Origin: Marinomonas profundimaris
GTDB lineage: Bacteria; Pseudomonadota; Gammaproteobacteria; Pseudomonadales; Marinomonadaceae
Assembly (NCBI RefSeq): GCF_000508165.1
Contig: NZ_AYOZ01000002.1
Span: 1-64,000 of the forward strand
Length of the DNA stretch: 64,000 bases
Direction: 5' to 3'
Made by a program: the position numbers and the translations under genes. Each line of letters opens with the position of its first letter. Within the stretch, counting starts at the first letter, position 1. Below are positions 6,179 through 14,107 of the stretch, piece after piece. The notes below the pieces were generated by a model. That model worked only from the letters and a program-made list of their open reading frames with translations, was not told the origin of the DNA and ran no database searches.

Positions 6179-6234
6179 GGTGCCAGAATGGCACCATGTT
6201 GACAGCTTTGTGCTTTTGGTGTCATAATGGCACC
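6179..6234 (+). promoter_or_regulatory. Toxin-antitoxin promoter with two palindromic operators
   Basis: Two similar inverted repeats, GGTGCCA-GAA-TGGCACC (6179-6195) and GGTGTCA-TAA-TGGCACC (6218-6234), flank a promoter TTGACA (6199-6204), an 18-bp spacer and CATAAT (6223-6228). One operator lies just above -35 and the other covers -10. The 39-bp start-to-start spacing would place two bound dimers on nearly the same face. This fits autoregulation by the DUF1778 antitoxin downstream. Confidence 0.75.
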
Positions 6235-6290
6235 AAGTAGTATTCTTCTGCTTATTTTGTAATTTCTTTAACTAACTAGGAGTAATAAAA

Positions 6291-6373
6291 ATGAATAGAT
6301 TGAAAATGAAAGCCGTAACTTAGCGATTTTAGGAGTTGATACGAAACAGAAAACACACAGAAATTTTGGCTGA
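6291..6373 (+). pseudogene. Short broken ORF in the toxin-antitoxin leader
   Basis: An ATG at 6291 with a good AGGAG site opens a frame that stops after 10 codons. Shifting frame near 6300 restores a continuous ENESRNLAILGVDTKQKTHR-N-F-G to a stop at 6371-6373, as expected after a one-base deletion. The product would be ~27 residues and is not recognised. Confidence 0.35.
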
Positions 6374-6399
6374 ACTATGAGTAAGCCAAGGAGTAAGCG

Positions 6400-6711
6400 A
6401 TGACTATATCTCATGTACAAGAAAATGTGCGACTCGTTGCTCGAGCGCCAAAAGATGTTCAAGAGATCATTACTAATGCGGCGGAATTGTCCGGTGCTTC
6501 AATGTCTCAGTTTATGATTGATGCAGCCTTAGATAAGGCAAAGGAAGTGGTAGAACGAAGTAGACTACTAATGCTGTCTATGGAAGGGGCTAACCGATTT
6601 TTTGAAGCATTAGACAATCCGCCAGAGATTAAACATCTTGATGACGCTTATGAAGCGCTAAAGGGTTATGAGAATGGCAGTGTCACCTTTAAAAGAAAGC
6701 CACAATCGTAA
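6400..6711 (+). CDS. tacA: DUF1778 antitoxin (TacA-like)
   Basis: 103 residues; the ATG has an AAGGAG site 6 nt away. The N-terminal part carries the ribbon-helix-helix fold of DUF1778 proteins: RLVARAPKDVQEIITNAAEL, then S-G-A-S-M-S-Q-F. The C-terminal tail (ANRFFEALDNPPEIKHLDDA, Y-E-A-L) is the region that wraps and neutralises the partner acetyltransferase in studied TacA-TacT pairs. It overlaps the toxin gene by 38 bp, the usual coupled order of antitoxin first. It very probably represses its own promoter through the operators at 6179-6234. The family assignment is firm; the exact partner chemistry is from family knowledge. Confidence 0.9.
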   Translation: MTISHVQENVRLVARAPKDVQEIITNAAELSGASMSQFMIDAALDKAKEVVERSRLLMLSMEGANRFFEALDNPPEIKHLDDAYEALKGYENGSVTFKRKPQS

Positions 6712-7177
6712 ACGATTCGATTGTGGTAATGAACGAATTAACAAGTTTTTAAAAGAATCTGCGAACAGTGCAGCAAAGCGCAATCTGTCTAGGACGTTTG
6801 TTCTGGAAGGAAGCGATGAAACAGACATTGCGGGCTTCTACTCGCTCAGCAATATTGAGGTCAAAGTTCCTGTTCCTCATAAACTTTACAAGAAATACCC
6901 TAACCCATTGCCCGGCGTGACATTAGCGAGAATGGGCGTGGATGAAGATTACCAAGGGCAGGGCATCGCCAAGATAATGGTAATCGATGCAATGAGGCGA
7001 ACATTGCTGATAAACGAGAACATGGGCGTCGTAGGGCTATTTGTTGACGCTAAAGACGATGACCTCGTTAAATTTTATCAACATCGCGGCTTTATCTTCC
7101 TTCAGAAGGAAGAACACACCTCCAAACTTTGGATGCCGATCAACGCCATTGTGACTTTCTTCAAAGATCGAAAATAA
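6674..7177 (+). CDS. tacT: GNAT acetyltransferase toxin (TacT-like)
   Basis: 167 residues from the ATG at 6674. An in-frame ATG at 6668 sits only 2 nt from the GGG ribosome site and is less likely. It opens with SHNRKRFDCGNERINKFLKE, the F-D-C-G-N signature of the TacT/AtaT group, and contains the acetyl-CoA loop (DEDYQGQGIAKIMVIDAM) and a late L-V-K-F-Y-Q-H-R-G-F segment. Family members acetylate the amino group of charged aminoacyl-tRNAs and stop translation. The overlap with the antitoxin gene makes the pair a standard type II module. I see no truncation. Confidence 0.9.
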   Translation: MAVSPLKESHNRKRFDCGNERINKFLKESANSAAKRNLSRTFVLEGSDETDIAGFYSLSNIEVKVPVPHKLYKKYPNPLPGVTLARMGVDEDYQGQGIAKIMVIDAMRRTLLINENMGVVGLFVDAKDDDLVKFYQHRGFIFLQKEEHTSKLWMPINAIVTFFKDRK

Positions 7178-7234
7178 CCTATTAAGGCATTAATCCATTG
7201 CGGGTTGCTGCCTTAACTATTTCCTATTAAAAGC

Positions 7235-7253
7235 CTACCTAAACGACACCTTA
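7235..7253 (+). repeat. Short gpD relic, copy 4
   Basis: CCTAAACGACACCTT is identical over 15 bases to part of relic copy 2 (near 3180-3195). It lies just past the toxin gene, so the toxin-antitoxin module too is bracketed by gpD-derived DNA. Confidence 0.45.
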
Positions 7254-7395
7254 CTGATAGATTAAGTCTGGCATGTTTTCTGGTGAGCATTGTTGCCAGC
7301 TTCATAGTGGAGCTTTAGGCAAAAAACGGTGCGTGTGATTTGGTCTTTAGAATTGAATTCTCTGATCGGGTGTCATTCGTTGAGTTTGTTATTTT

Positions 7396-7827
7396 TTACA
7401 TACTCGAAAGCAATAAGCTGGTTTCACTGTTTAAGATGCCATTGACTTCTCGAACTCGGCGCAGTACGCGGTCGAATTCTCCTAGGCTGGTGGTTTGCAA
7501 TTCGGCAATCAAATCCCAAGCGCCGTTGGTGGTATGTAGCGTCACGAGTTCAGGTATGCCGCGTAGTTTTTTGATGACTTGCGAGGTCGATTGTCCTGCA
7601 ACTTCGATCATCATCATGGCGCGCACGGTTTCTTTTTCCACTTCCTTATGCACTCGCACCGTAAAGCCCAATATCACGCCGCTGGAAACCAGTCGATCAA
7701 GGCGGTTCTGTACGGTGGCTCGGGACACTTTCAAGATTTGAGAAAGATAGGAAATAGAGGCGCGGCCATCTTTGCGTAATTCGGCGATCAAGGCGCTGTC
7801 GAGGGAGTCATAAATATAGGGTGTCAT
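7396..7827 (-). CDS. Lrp/AsnC-family transcriptional regulator
   Basis: 143 residues from the ATG at 7825-7827, starting MTPYIYDSLDSALIAELRKD. A TTG 45 bp upstream is a poor alternative. The N-terminal AsnC helix-turn-helix is clear (ISYLSQILKVSRATVQNRLD, R-L-V-S-S-G-V-I). The C-terminal half is the RAM ligand-binding domain (MMMIEVAGQSTSQVIKKL, ELVTLHTTNGAWDLIAEL). It is divergent from the ctlX-like gene with about 170 bp between the starts, so it probably senses an amino acid and controls that gene. The ligand is not determinable here. Confidence 0.9.
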   Translation of the reverse strand: MTPYIYDSLDSALIAELRKDGRASISYLSQILKVSRATVQNRLDRLVSSGVILGFTVRVHKEVEKETVRAMMMIEVAGQSTSQVIKKLRGIPELVTLHTTNGAWDLIAELQTTSLGEFDRVLRRVREVNGILNSETSLLLSSM

Positions 7828-8000
7828 GATTACCACTGAGCAAAAAGTTGGGTTAGCAATAAAATTGTACAATTCGATAATTGCGACATATCAAAGTGCA
7901 ATAAATGCTGTCTAATTTTATAAATTACTGACATTTTAAACAACACTAGCACTCTTTAAGATGAGCATCCACTCCACTGATGCTATGAGAGATGTGTTAC

Positions 8001-8921
8001 ATGACAAACATTATTGTTCATTCCCAGCCACCAGAAGCCATTGTGATGGTCCGGCCTCACTGTTTCGTTTCCAACCCTGAAACCATGGCGGACAACGCTT
8101 TTCAGCGAATGAGTTATGCCGAGTCTGCCTCGCTTTCCGCTTATGACGAAGTAACTCAAGCGGTGGAAACTTTGAAAGCAGAAGGGGTGACGGTGCATTT
8201 GTTTGAAGATACAAGTAACGCCACACCAGACTCGGTGTTTCCTAACAATTGGTTTTCTACACATCATCACGGCACCTTGGTTAAGTACCCAATGTACGCA
8301 CCCAATCGTCGTAAAGAATACCGCCAAGACGTCATGGATTATTTAATCGAAGCGTATGATTATTCCAGCATAATTGACCTTCGCGATGCGGCTGACCAAC
8401 AGGCTTTTTTAGAAGGTACGGGGTCGATTGTGTTTGATCACCGGAATAAGGTTGCGTACGCCGCGGCGTCGAAACGCACACACGAACGTTTGTTTTATGA
8501 ATTATGCGAGTCAATCGGCTATCACGGCGTGTTGTTTGATGCGTCGGATGAAAACGGTATTCCTGTGTATCACAGTAATGTGTTGATGTGCATTAGCAGT
8601 CAGTTTGTCATGATCGGCATGGACATGGTGGCGTCAAAAGATCGCGAAAGGCTTTATCAGTTATTTGAGTTGGGCGGTTTGTCTGTGATCGAATTGAGTC
8701 ATCAGCAAATACGGCAATTCTGTGGTAACGCGATTGAGTTAAAAGGCAAAGCAGGGCGTTTACTGGCGCTGTCTTTAACAGCATTTAATGCGCTGACGGA
8801 TTCACAAAAAAAGCAGATTCAGCAATCGAACACATTGGTGCCATTGGCGGTACCCACTATTGAATCGGCTGGTGGTTCGGTGCGTTGCATGATCGCCGGT
8901 GTGCATCGTCTTGTTGGTTAA
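8001..8921 (+). CDS. ctlX: CtlX-type citrulline/arginine-related amidinohydrolase
   Basis: 306 residues from the ATG at 8001; an ATG three codons earlier is possible. It is a guanidino-group-modifying (amidinotransferase) fold. DSVFPNNWFSTH, EGTGSIVFDH, His191 in VYHSNVLMC and Cys296 in GGSVRCMIAGVH match the catalytic pattern of CtlX, whose Francisella member hydrolyses citrulline to ornithine. Cytoplasmic, no signal peptide. Length agrees with the family (~300). The divergent Lrp-type regulator supports a role in amino-acid catabolism. Arginine- or dimethylarginine-type substrates remain possible. Confidence 0.85.
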   Translation: MTNIIVHSQPPEAIVMVRPHCFVSNPETMADNAFQRMSYAESASLSAYDEVTQAVETLKAEGVTVHLFEDTSNATPDSVFPNNWFSTHHHGTLVKYPMYAPNRRKEYRQDVMDYLIEAYDYSSIIDLRDAADQQAFLEGTGSIVFDHRNKVAYAAASKRTHERLFYELCESIGYHGVLFDASDENGIPVYHSNVLMCISSQFVMIGMDMVASKDRERLYQLFELGGLSVIELSHQQIRQFCGNAIELKGKAGRLLALSLTAFNALTDSQKKQIQQSNTLVPLAVPTIESAGGSVRCMIAGVHRLVG

Positions 8922-8976
8922 ATGAAATTTTTATAAGACGTGCTGCAAAGAATCCGTGAAAAGAAGCAGTAAAACA

Positions 8977-9018
8977 GCCAAAGCAACCGCGCCGAAGGTG
9001 GGGGTGATTTGCTTTGGC
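8977..9018. terminator. Convergent hairpin between ctlX and msrB
   Basis: A perfect 10-bp stem GCCAAAGCAA/TTGCTTTGGC (8977-8986/9009-9018) lies between convergent genes. Leftward it is followed by TGTTTTAC, a modest T-tract. It probably terminates msrB and perhaps ctlX. Confidence 0.5.
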
Positions 9019-9025
9019 GGATCTA

Positions 9026-9394
9026 TCAATCGTTGGTTTTGAACTTCATGGAAATGGAGTTCACGCAATGACGGATATTGTTTTCGGTGAGTCTTTCGCC
9101 TTCAAATACATGGCCAAGGTGGCCTTCGCAGTTCGCACAAACGATCTCGACACGACGACCATCTGCGTCTGGAACACGCTTGACGGCGTCTTTGATTTCA
9201 TCGTCAAAACTCGGCCAACCGCAATGGGAAACAAACTTATGTTCAGAGGTATAGAGTGGCGCGTCACATTGGCGACAAACGTATAAACCGCCTTCCATTG
9301 TGTCTGTGTATTCTCCAGTAAACGGGCGTTCTGTGCCTTTATCAAGAATGACGCTGGCTTCGGCTGGCGTCAGTTGGTTGTAGGGTTTACTCAT
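9026..9394 (-). CDS. msrB: Peptide-methionine (R)-S-oxide reductase
   Basis: 122 residues, a complete MsrB. Zinc cysteines are in two C-x-x-C pairs (Cys40/43 in VCRQC and Cys86/89 in VCANC). The catalytic Cys110 is in [12 protein letters not shown]. The motifs [16 protein letters not shown] and GHLGHVF are all present. It reduces the R-epimer of methionine sulfoxide in oxidised proteins using thioredoxin. No signal peptide is seen, so it is cytoplasmic. It lies 155 bp from the GFA gene on the same strand; a terminator between them suggests separate transcription. Confidence 0.96.
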   Translation of the reverse strand: MSKPYNQLTPAEASVILDKGTERPFTGEYTDTMEGGLYVCRQCDAPLYTSEHKFVSHCGWPSFDDEIKDAVKRVPDADGRRVEIVCANCEGHLGHVFEGERLTENNIRHCVNSISMKFKTND

Positions 9395-9502
9395 ATCAAT
9401 TCACTCTCTTGCCACGATGGCGGGACTTTATTAACGTAAATTATGGCATGCCTTATCTTAGGATACTAAGACAATAAAATGGACGATGAGTTCTATCCGG
9501 CA

Positions 9503-9526
9503 ATAAAAAAGGAGCGCTCCCTCCTT
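9503..9526 (-). terminator. Terminator after the GFA gene
   Basis: On the minus strand, AAGGAG, a 6-nt loop and CTCCTT are followed by TTTT. Confidence 0.6.
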
Positions 9527-9549
9527 CGATTGTACTTTGCCTATTTCGA

Positions 9550-9951
9550 TTACACGGCAGGGCGTTCATCGTACTGTGGCTTGTCGTCGCAGATGTCGTA
9601 CCATTCGGCTTTTGAACCGACAAAAATATGCGACGACGGTTTTCCTTCAATTTTGGTATCCAGCGTACCAATGCGTAAACGCAGTAATTCTGGCATGTGA
9701 GGTCGACGGCTATACAGTGGAGAGGCGCATTGTTTGCAAAAAACACGGAAAACATTTGGCGTTGACTCGTATTCTGCCAATAGCTCTTTGCCTTTCAAAA
9801 GTACAAATGCCGTGGTTGGAATGGCGGCATTGGCCGCAAAAGCAGAACCATTGGCTTTGCGGCATTTTTGACAATGGCACTGCATGATATCACCGAGTTC
9901 GCCACGAATTTCGTATTGAATACCATTGCATAAACAGCTTCCTGATAACAT
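9550..9951 (-). CDS. GFA-family zinc protein (glutathione-dependent formaldehyde-activating-like)
   Basis: 133 residues, ATG with an AGGAG site. Conserved Cys clusters of the GFA (CENP-V/GFA) fold are visible: SGSCLCNG, MQCHCQKCRKANGSAF and RVFCKQCASPLYS. They bind two zinc ions. The namesake Gfa protein was proposed to speed S-hydroxymethylglutathione formation, but most members of this short family have no tested activity, so only the fold is claimed. The C-terminus (HIFVGSKAEWYDI) is typical. It is a single-gene unit. Confidence 0.88.
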   Translation of the reverse strand: MLSGSCLCNGIQYEIRGELGDIMQCHCQKCRKANGSAFAANAAIPTTAFVLLKGKELLAEYESTPNVFRVFCKQCASPLYSRRPHMPELLRLRIGTLDTKIEGKPSSHIFVGSKAEWYDICDDKPQYDERPAV

Positions 9952-10100
9952 AAGGTTCTCCTGATGATTGCTGTGTTTCGTGTATTTTAAGGTGTGCTTT
10001 TATGGCTAAAGTAACATTGATTATTACGTTGGAACAACCGTACTTTGCATGATGTGGATTGCATAAAACCGTGTTTGTTACGTGTTTGTGACGCGCCTGT

Positions 10101-10964
10101 TCAGCTCGCTTGATTTCGCCATTGTTGACGAAACTTCAAAGGTGAAAGGCGTTTGAAGTTTTTAAACTGGCGGTTGAAGTTAGATTGATTTAAAAAGCCG
10201 CTTTTTTCTGCGATCAGTGCGACAGGCAGTTCGCTGCTGATCAATAAAGAGCAAGCGTGGCCGATCCTGACTTCATTAAGGTATTGATTAAAACTCTGCT
10301 GCATATTGGTTTTGAAAAAACGCACAAAATGACTGGTGCTCATGGCGCTCACTTTTGCAGCGTCGGCTAATTGAATGTCGTCTGCGAAGTGGTCATGTAA
10401 CCAACGCAATACTTGGCTGAGTCTGTGTTGTTGGTTGGCGTTGGTTTGTTGAGTATGAAATTTAGAGCTAGCGAGTTTCTTGTGCGGCTCCTTTTGTAAA
10501 CAGGCCAATATTTCAAGTAAAAGCGTGAGTTTTCGAGCGTCGTCCGCTTGAATCATGTCGATAAATCGAGGGCGAAGCTGGCGAGCAATGTTGTCTGAAA
10601 ATTGGATACCCTGATGTGCTTGATTGAGCTTTTCTTTTAGCAAATTCAATTCTGGAAATAACGTCACCACATTGTCGATCCAAGCATGACTGAACCATAA
10701 AACGATCACGCTAATGGGTTTGTTGCTGTCGAGTTTGCGTTGAGAATGCCAAGTGTGTGGCAGGTTTGGACCGATCAGCGTTAAGTCGTTGTCCGCGTAT
10801 TCTTCAATATTGTCTCCAATATAGCGCTTTCCTGCGCTGTTTATAGAAAACGTCAGCTCATATTCTGGATGAAAATGCCACTCGAACGGGATTTCGTCTA
10901 ACTCCCTAAGCAAAAATTGCCAAGAAGTTTGCGCTTTGGATAAGAATTCTAAATGGGCTTTCAT
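10101..10964 (-). CDS. AraC-family regulator with cupin sensor domain
   Basis: 287 residues from the ATG at 10962-10964; an in-frame TTG at 10985 is possible. The N-terminal cupin-like sensor carries F-E-W-H-F-H-P-E-Y-E-L and GPNLPHTWHS, usual for AraC proteins that sense small carbon compounds. The C-terminal DNA-binding region has both helix-turn-helix units (DAAKVSAMSTSHFVRFFK; ALIAEKSGFLNQSNFNRQFK) and ends with the L-S-P-L-K-F-R box. It is divergent from the PhyH dioxygenase gene (145 bp between starts), so it most likely controls that gene. The ligand is unknown. Confidence 0.9.
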   Translation of the reverse strand: MKAHLEFLSKAQTSWQFLLRELDEIPFEWHFHPEYELTFSINSAGKRYIGDNIEEYADNDLTLIGPNLPHTWHSQRKLDSNKPISVIVLWFSHAWIDNVVTLFPELNLLKEKLNQAHQGIQFSDNIARQLRPRFIDMIQADDARKLTLLLEILACLQKEPHKKLASSKFHTQQTNANQQHRLSQVLRWLHDHFADDIQLADAAKVSAMSTSHFVRFFKTNMQQSFNQYLNEVRIGHACSLLISSELPVALIAEKSGFLNQSNFNRQFKNFKRLSPLKFRQQWRNQAS

Positions 10965-11108
10965 GACATTATTGGCACTTATCAATCATTGGTATCGATA
11001 ATAATGATCAGATAGTACTTAAATGCAAGCGTATTTTGTCAAAATGACGGCTCAATCTCATTACACTTAACGTAAGAAGCACAGCATCAAAAATAAAAGG
11101 TAAATGCG

Positions 11109-12041
11109 ATGTCAGATAACGTTAACACACCGGGGAATCGATCAGCGGGTCGTCATGTTGGCGCCGCGCTTAGCGATATTCAAAAACAAATGCCGTTGCG
11201 CGTTTTGTCTGAAGCACAATTCCGCCACTGGCAAGAAAAAGGCTATGTGGTTATTTCCAATGCGATTAGCGCATCCGATGTGCAAGCCACCGTCGACTTT
11301 CTTTGGGCGTTTCAGGAAATGTCTTCGTCCGATCCAGACAGTTGGTATGCACCTCAACGGTTAGATCACGCCATGACAGAACTGAACAACTCAGGAATGG
11401 TTGAAGCGTATCACCATCAAACATTGTGGAATAACCGCCAAGCACAACGTGTGTATGATAGCTTTGTGGATATTTGGGACAAAGAAGCCTTGTGGGTCAC
11501 AATTGACAGAGCCAATTTGAATCCACCCAATCGAGCGGGTCGTGAGTTTTCGGGCTTTATTCATTGGGACAGCGACACGTCACAAACGCCGTTGCCGATT
11601 AGTGTGCAGGGTGTCTTGGCACTTTCTGATACCGATGACGAAACGGGCGGTTTTCAATGCGTACCAGAATTGTATCGGGATCTGACGGTTTGGCGAGAAA
11701 GCCAGCCGCTGGATCGTGACCCTTTTAAACCGGACTTAACCGGCTACCAAGCCGAGTCTGTTGCCATGAAGGCAGGTGATTTACTAATTTTTAATGGTTT
11801 GCTGCCTCATGGTATTCGCCCGAATACGTCTGACCGAGTGCGCCTCGCGCAATATATTTCGATGAGTCCCGCCTCGGATGATGAATCCGTTCGTGAGTGG
11901 CGATTGGACTGCTTCGAACAAAAATCGCCCCCAATAGGCTACGCGTTTCCTGGTGACCCACGACAATGGGAAAAAACGGCCTATCCCAGTGCGACATTGT
12001 CGCCTTTGGGTGAAAAACTGCTGGGGCAAAAGGCGTGGTAA
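11109..12041 (+). CDS. Phytanoyl-CoA dioxygenase (PhyH)-family oxygenase
   Basis: 310 residues, ATG with an AAAGGT site. A non-haem Fe(II)/2-oxoglutarate oxygenase is indicated by the facial triad His152-x-Asp154 (in GFIHWDSD) and His234 (in GLLPHGIRPN), plus a later Arg (DRVRLAQYISM) suited to binding the 2-oxoglutarate carboxylate. The N-terminus (FRHWQEKGYVVISNAISASD) is the usual PhyH opening. Bacterial members hydroxylate diverse small molecules and natural products; the substrate cannot be read from sequence. A cupin-AraC regulator lies divergently upstream and a dienelactone-hydrolase-like gene downstream, hinting at a small degradative unit. Confidence 0.88.
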   Translation: MSDNVNTPGNRSAGRHVGAALSDIQKQMPLRVLSEAQFRHWQEKGYVVISNAISASDVQATVDFLWAFQEMSSSDPDSWYAPQRLDHAMTELNNSGMVEAYHHQTLWNNRQAQRVYDSFVDIWDKEALWVTIDRANLNPPNRAGREFSGFIHWDSDTSQTPLPISVQGVLALSDTDDETGGFQCVPELYRDLTVWRESQPLDRDPFKPDLTGYQAESVAMKAGDLLIFNGLLPHGIRPNTSDRVRLAQYISMSPASDDESVREWRLDCFEQKSPPIGYAFPGDPRQWEKTAYPSATLSPLGEKLLGQKAW

Positions 12042-12219
12042 ATACTATTGAAGTTACCGAATAGAGGAAAGGGTCGGGTAATTCAAATACTAGGAGACTT
12101 AAAGCGCCGTTGAATGAGGTTGAGCGCGGATTTCGGTAATTACATTGATTTCACTAAGTTGTGCTGGTTACACTGGATGAAGACATTAGATTATCCAATA
12201 TGATTCTAAGGAGCCACGT

Positions 12220-12930
12220 GTGAGCCAGACATTTGATTCAATATTTAAACAAGACGTTAAGCGGATTCATTATCAAATTGATGTATTAGATTCGAATAAA
12301 AGCCATATTCACGTTGTCATTTGGCCGACATTTTCTGGTTTGAGTGATTTTGAAAAAAGCGTCGCGGATCAGATCGCAGCGTTTGGCTTCTCAGTGACCG
12401 CGATTGACTTATACGGTCAAGACAAGAACCCTGTGGCGCTGGATGAAAAACGGGCAAAAATGGGAGCGTTGCTGGCAGAAGCAGAGCCTTTGCATGCGCT
12501 GCAACATGAACTCACACAGTCTGCTTGCGATGGCATACAGACTAAAACCATCGTTCATGTCGGGTTTTGTTTAGGCGGTCGATTGGCGTTAGAAGCTGGA
12601 TTGCATTTTGAGGGCAGCGCAGGTGCGGCGAGTTTTCATGGGTTGATGAGCTTCTTTCGCGCTCAATCAGAAGACAAAGCCAATACCAAGGCCAAAATAT
12701 TGGTGCTGAACGGACATCAAGACCCATTAGTACCAGAAGGCGATGCACAAGAAGCAAAACGCTATTGGACGAGTTTAGGAATGGATTTCCAGTTTGTGGA
12801 TTTCAGTAACACCGTGCATTCATTTATGTTGCCAAGTGCCAACAACCCTGATCACGGAAGCCAATATAATCCGCTGACAGCGCAGCGTTCGTATCTTTAT
12901 TTGGCGAATTTTTTAGAAGAGTTTGTTTAG
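12220..12930 (+). CDS. Dienelactone hydrolase-family alpha/beta hydrolase
   Basis: 236 residues from a GTG with AAGGAG 8-9 nt upstream. The nucleophile is Cys117 in HVGFCLGGRLALEA (Cys in place of Ser, as in true dienelactone hydrolases). An Asp in LNGHQDPLVP and His in NTVHSFMLP complete the triad. Length fits the family (~235). DLH enzymes open lactone or enol-lactone rings; many paralogues act on other esters. It sits 178 bp after the PhyH gene on the same strand with no terminator between, so co-transcription is possible. The substrate is unknown. Nothing else is seen in 12042-12219. Confidence 0.87.
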   Translation: MSQTFDSIFKQDVKRIHYQIDVLDSNKSHIHVVIWPTFSGLSDFEKSVADQIAAFGFSVTAIDLYGQDKNPVALDEKRAKMGALLAEAEPLHALQHELTQSACDGIQTKTIVHVGFCLGGRLALEAGLHFEGSAGAASFHGLMSFFRAQSEDKANTKAKILVLNGHQDPLVPEGDAQEAKRYWTSLGMDFQFVDFSNTVHSFMLPSANNPDHGSQYNPLTAQRSYLYLANFLEEFV

Positions 12931-12950
12931 GAGAAAATAAGTGAATTAAC

Positions 12951-12982
12951 GCCTCGCATAGATGCTCTATGCGAGGCTTTTT
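12951..12982. terminator. Bidirectional terminator
   Basis: A perfect 12-bp stem GCCTCGCATAGA/TCTATGCGAGGC with a 3-nt loop, then TTTTT, sits between two convergent genes. Confidence 0.9.
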
Positions 12983-12987
12983 ATTCA

Positions 12988-14091
12988 CTAACGTACTGGC
13001 ACTGGACGGTTAACCAAGGCTTGGCCGTCACGATTAAACAAGTAGCAGTCTTCTTTTTTGATGCCAACTTGGACGTTTTCGCCATGTCGAGTCAGGTTTG
13101 AACCGCTGACTTCGATAGTGAGTTTGTGTCCTTCAAATTGACCATAAAGATAGGTTAAGCCACCAAGGTGTTCTGCGACGTCAATATCAATGGACAAAGT
13201 CACGTCTGCGTCTTGAGGGTTTTCTTTGACGTGTTCTGGGCGAATGCCCAGCTTGACGGATTCGTTGACGGAGATTTTTGTACCATCTACTTCGAGTGCC
13301 ATTTGCTGTCCAGCAATCTCAATAATCGCGATGTCTTGGCGGTCGATGCTGATGACTTTACCATCGAGAAAGTTCATTTTTGGTGAGCCAATAAATCCTG
13401 CCACAAATTCGTTGGCAGGGTTGTGATAAAGCTCGAGAGGCGAACCAACTTGTTCCACATTACCGGCGCGCAATACCACGATTTTATCGGCTAAGGTCAT
13501 GGCTTCTACTTGATCGTGCGTCACGTAAACCATGGTGGCTTTGAGTTTGTTGTGAAGTTGAGCGATTTGAATGCGCATGTCGACGCGCAATTCGGCGTCT
13601 AGGTTAGACAGAGGCTCATCAAACAAGAAGACTTCTGGTTGACGAACAATCGCGCGACCAATCGCGACACGTTGGCGCTGACCACCAGACAGTTGTTTTG
13701 GTTTGCGGTCAAGCAGTTCGTTGAGTTGCAAAATATTCGCTGCGTTGCTGACTTGTGCTTTAATTTTTTCAGGATCAACGCCGTTCATGCGCAAGCCGAA
13801 ACTCATGTTTTCTTCGACCGTCATGTGAGGGTAGAGCGCATACGATTGGAACACCATGGCAACCCCGCGATCGGCTGGCGCAACGTTGTTCATGTTAACG
13901 CCATTGATCTCGAGTTTTCCGTTTGTGATGTCTTCAAGCCCAGCTATTAAGCGCAGTAGCGTGGATTTACCACAACCAGATGGGCCTACAAAGACCACAA
14001 ATTCACCGTCGTTTAGGTCTAGATCGACGCCATGAATTGTCTCGATATCATGAAACCGTTTGATGACGTTTGTTAGTTTTATCGTCGCCAT
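12988..14091 (-). CDS. Sugar ABC importer ATPase (MalK/UgpC/MsmK type)
   Basis: 367 residues. Walker A is FVGPSGCGKSTLLRLIAGLE, the Q-loop is MVFQSYALYPHMTV, the signature is QLSGGQRQRVAIGRAI, and Walker B is EVFLFDEPLSNLDAELR with the H-loop VYVTHDQVEAM. The C-terminal ~120 residues form the OB-type regulatory domain (LGIRPEHV). It energises the permease pair encoded at 15093-16819 and the binding protein at 26065. It lies 16 bp downstream of the IclR gene, so the two are co-transcribed leftward, away from the catabolic operon. Confidence 0.93.
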   Translation of the reverse strand: MATIKLTNVIKRFHDIETIHGVDLDLNDGEFVVFVGPSGCGKSTLLRLIAGLEDITNGKLEINGVNMNNVAPADRGVAMVFQSYALYPHMTVEENMSFGLRMNGVDPEKIKAQVSNAANILQLNELLDRKPKQLSGGQRQRVAIGRAIVRQPEVFLFDEPLSNLDAELRVDMRIQIAQLHNKLKATMVYVTHDQVEAMTLADKIVVLRAGNVEQVGSPLELYHNPANEFVAGFIGSPKMNFLDGKVISIDRQDIAIIEIAGQQMALEVDGTKISVNESVKLGIRPEHVKENPQDADVTLSIDIDVAEHLGGLTYLYGQFEGHKLTIEVSGSNLTRHGENVQVGIKKEDCYLFNRDGQALVNRPVPVR

Positions 14092-14107
14092 AATGGACTT
14101 TCCTATA

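Noticed and set aside
7182..7216. TTAAGGCA/TGCCTTAA inverted repeat after the toxin gene as a terminator.
   Set aside because: The loop is 19 nt and no T-run follows; too weak to call.
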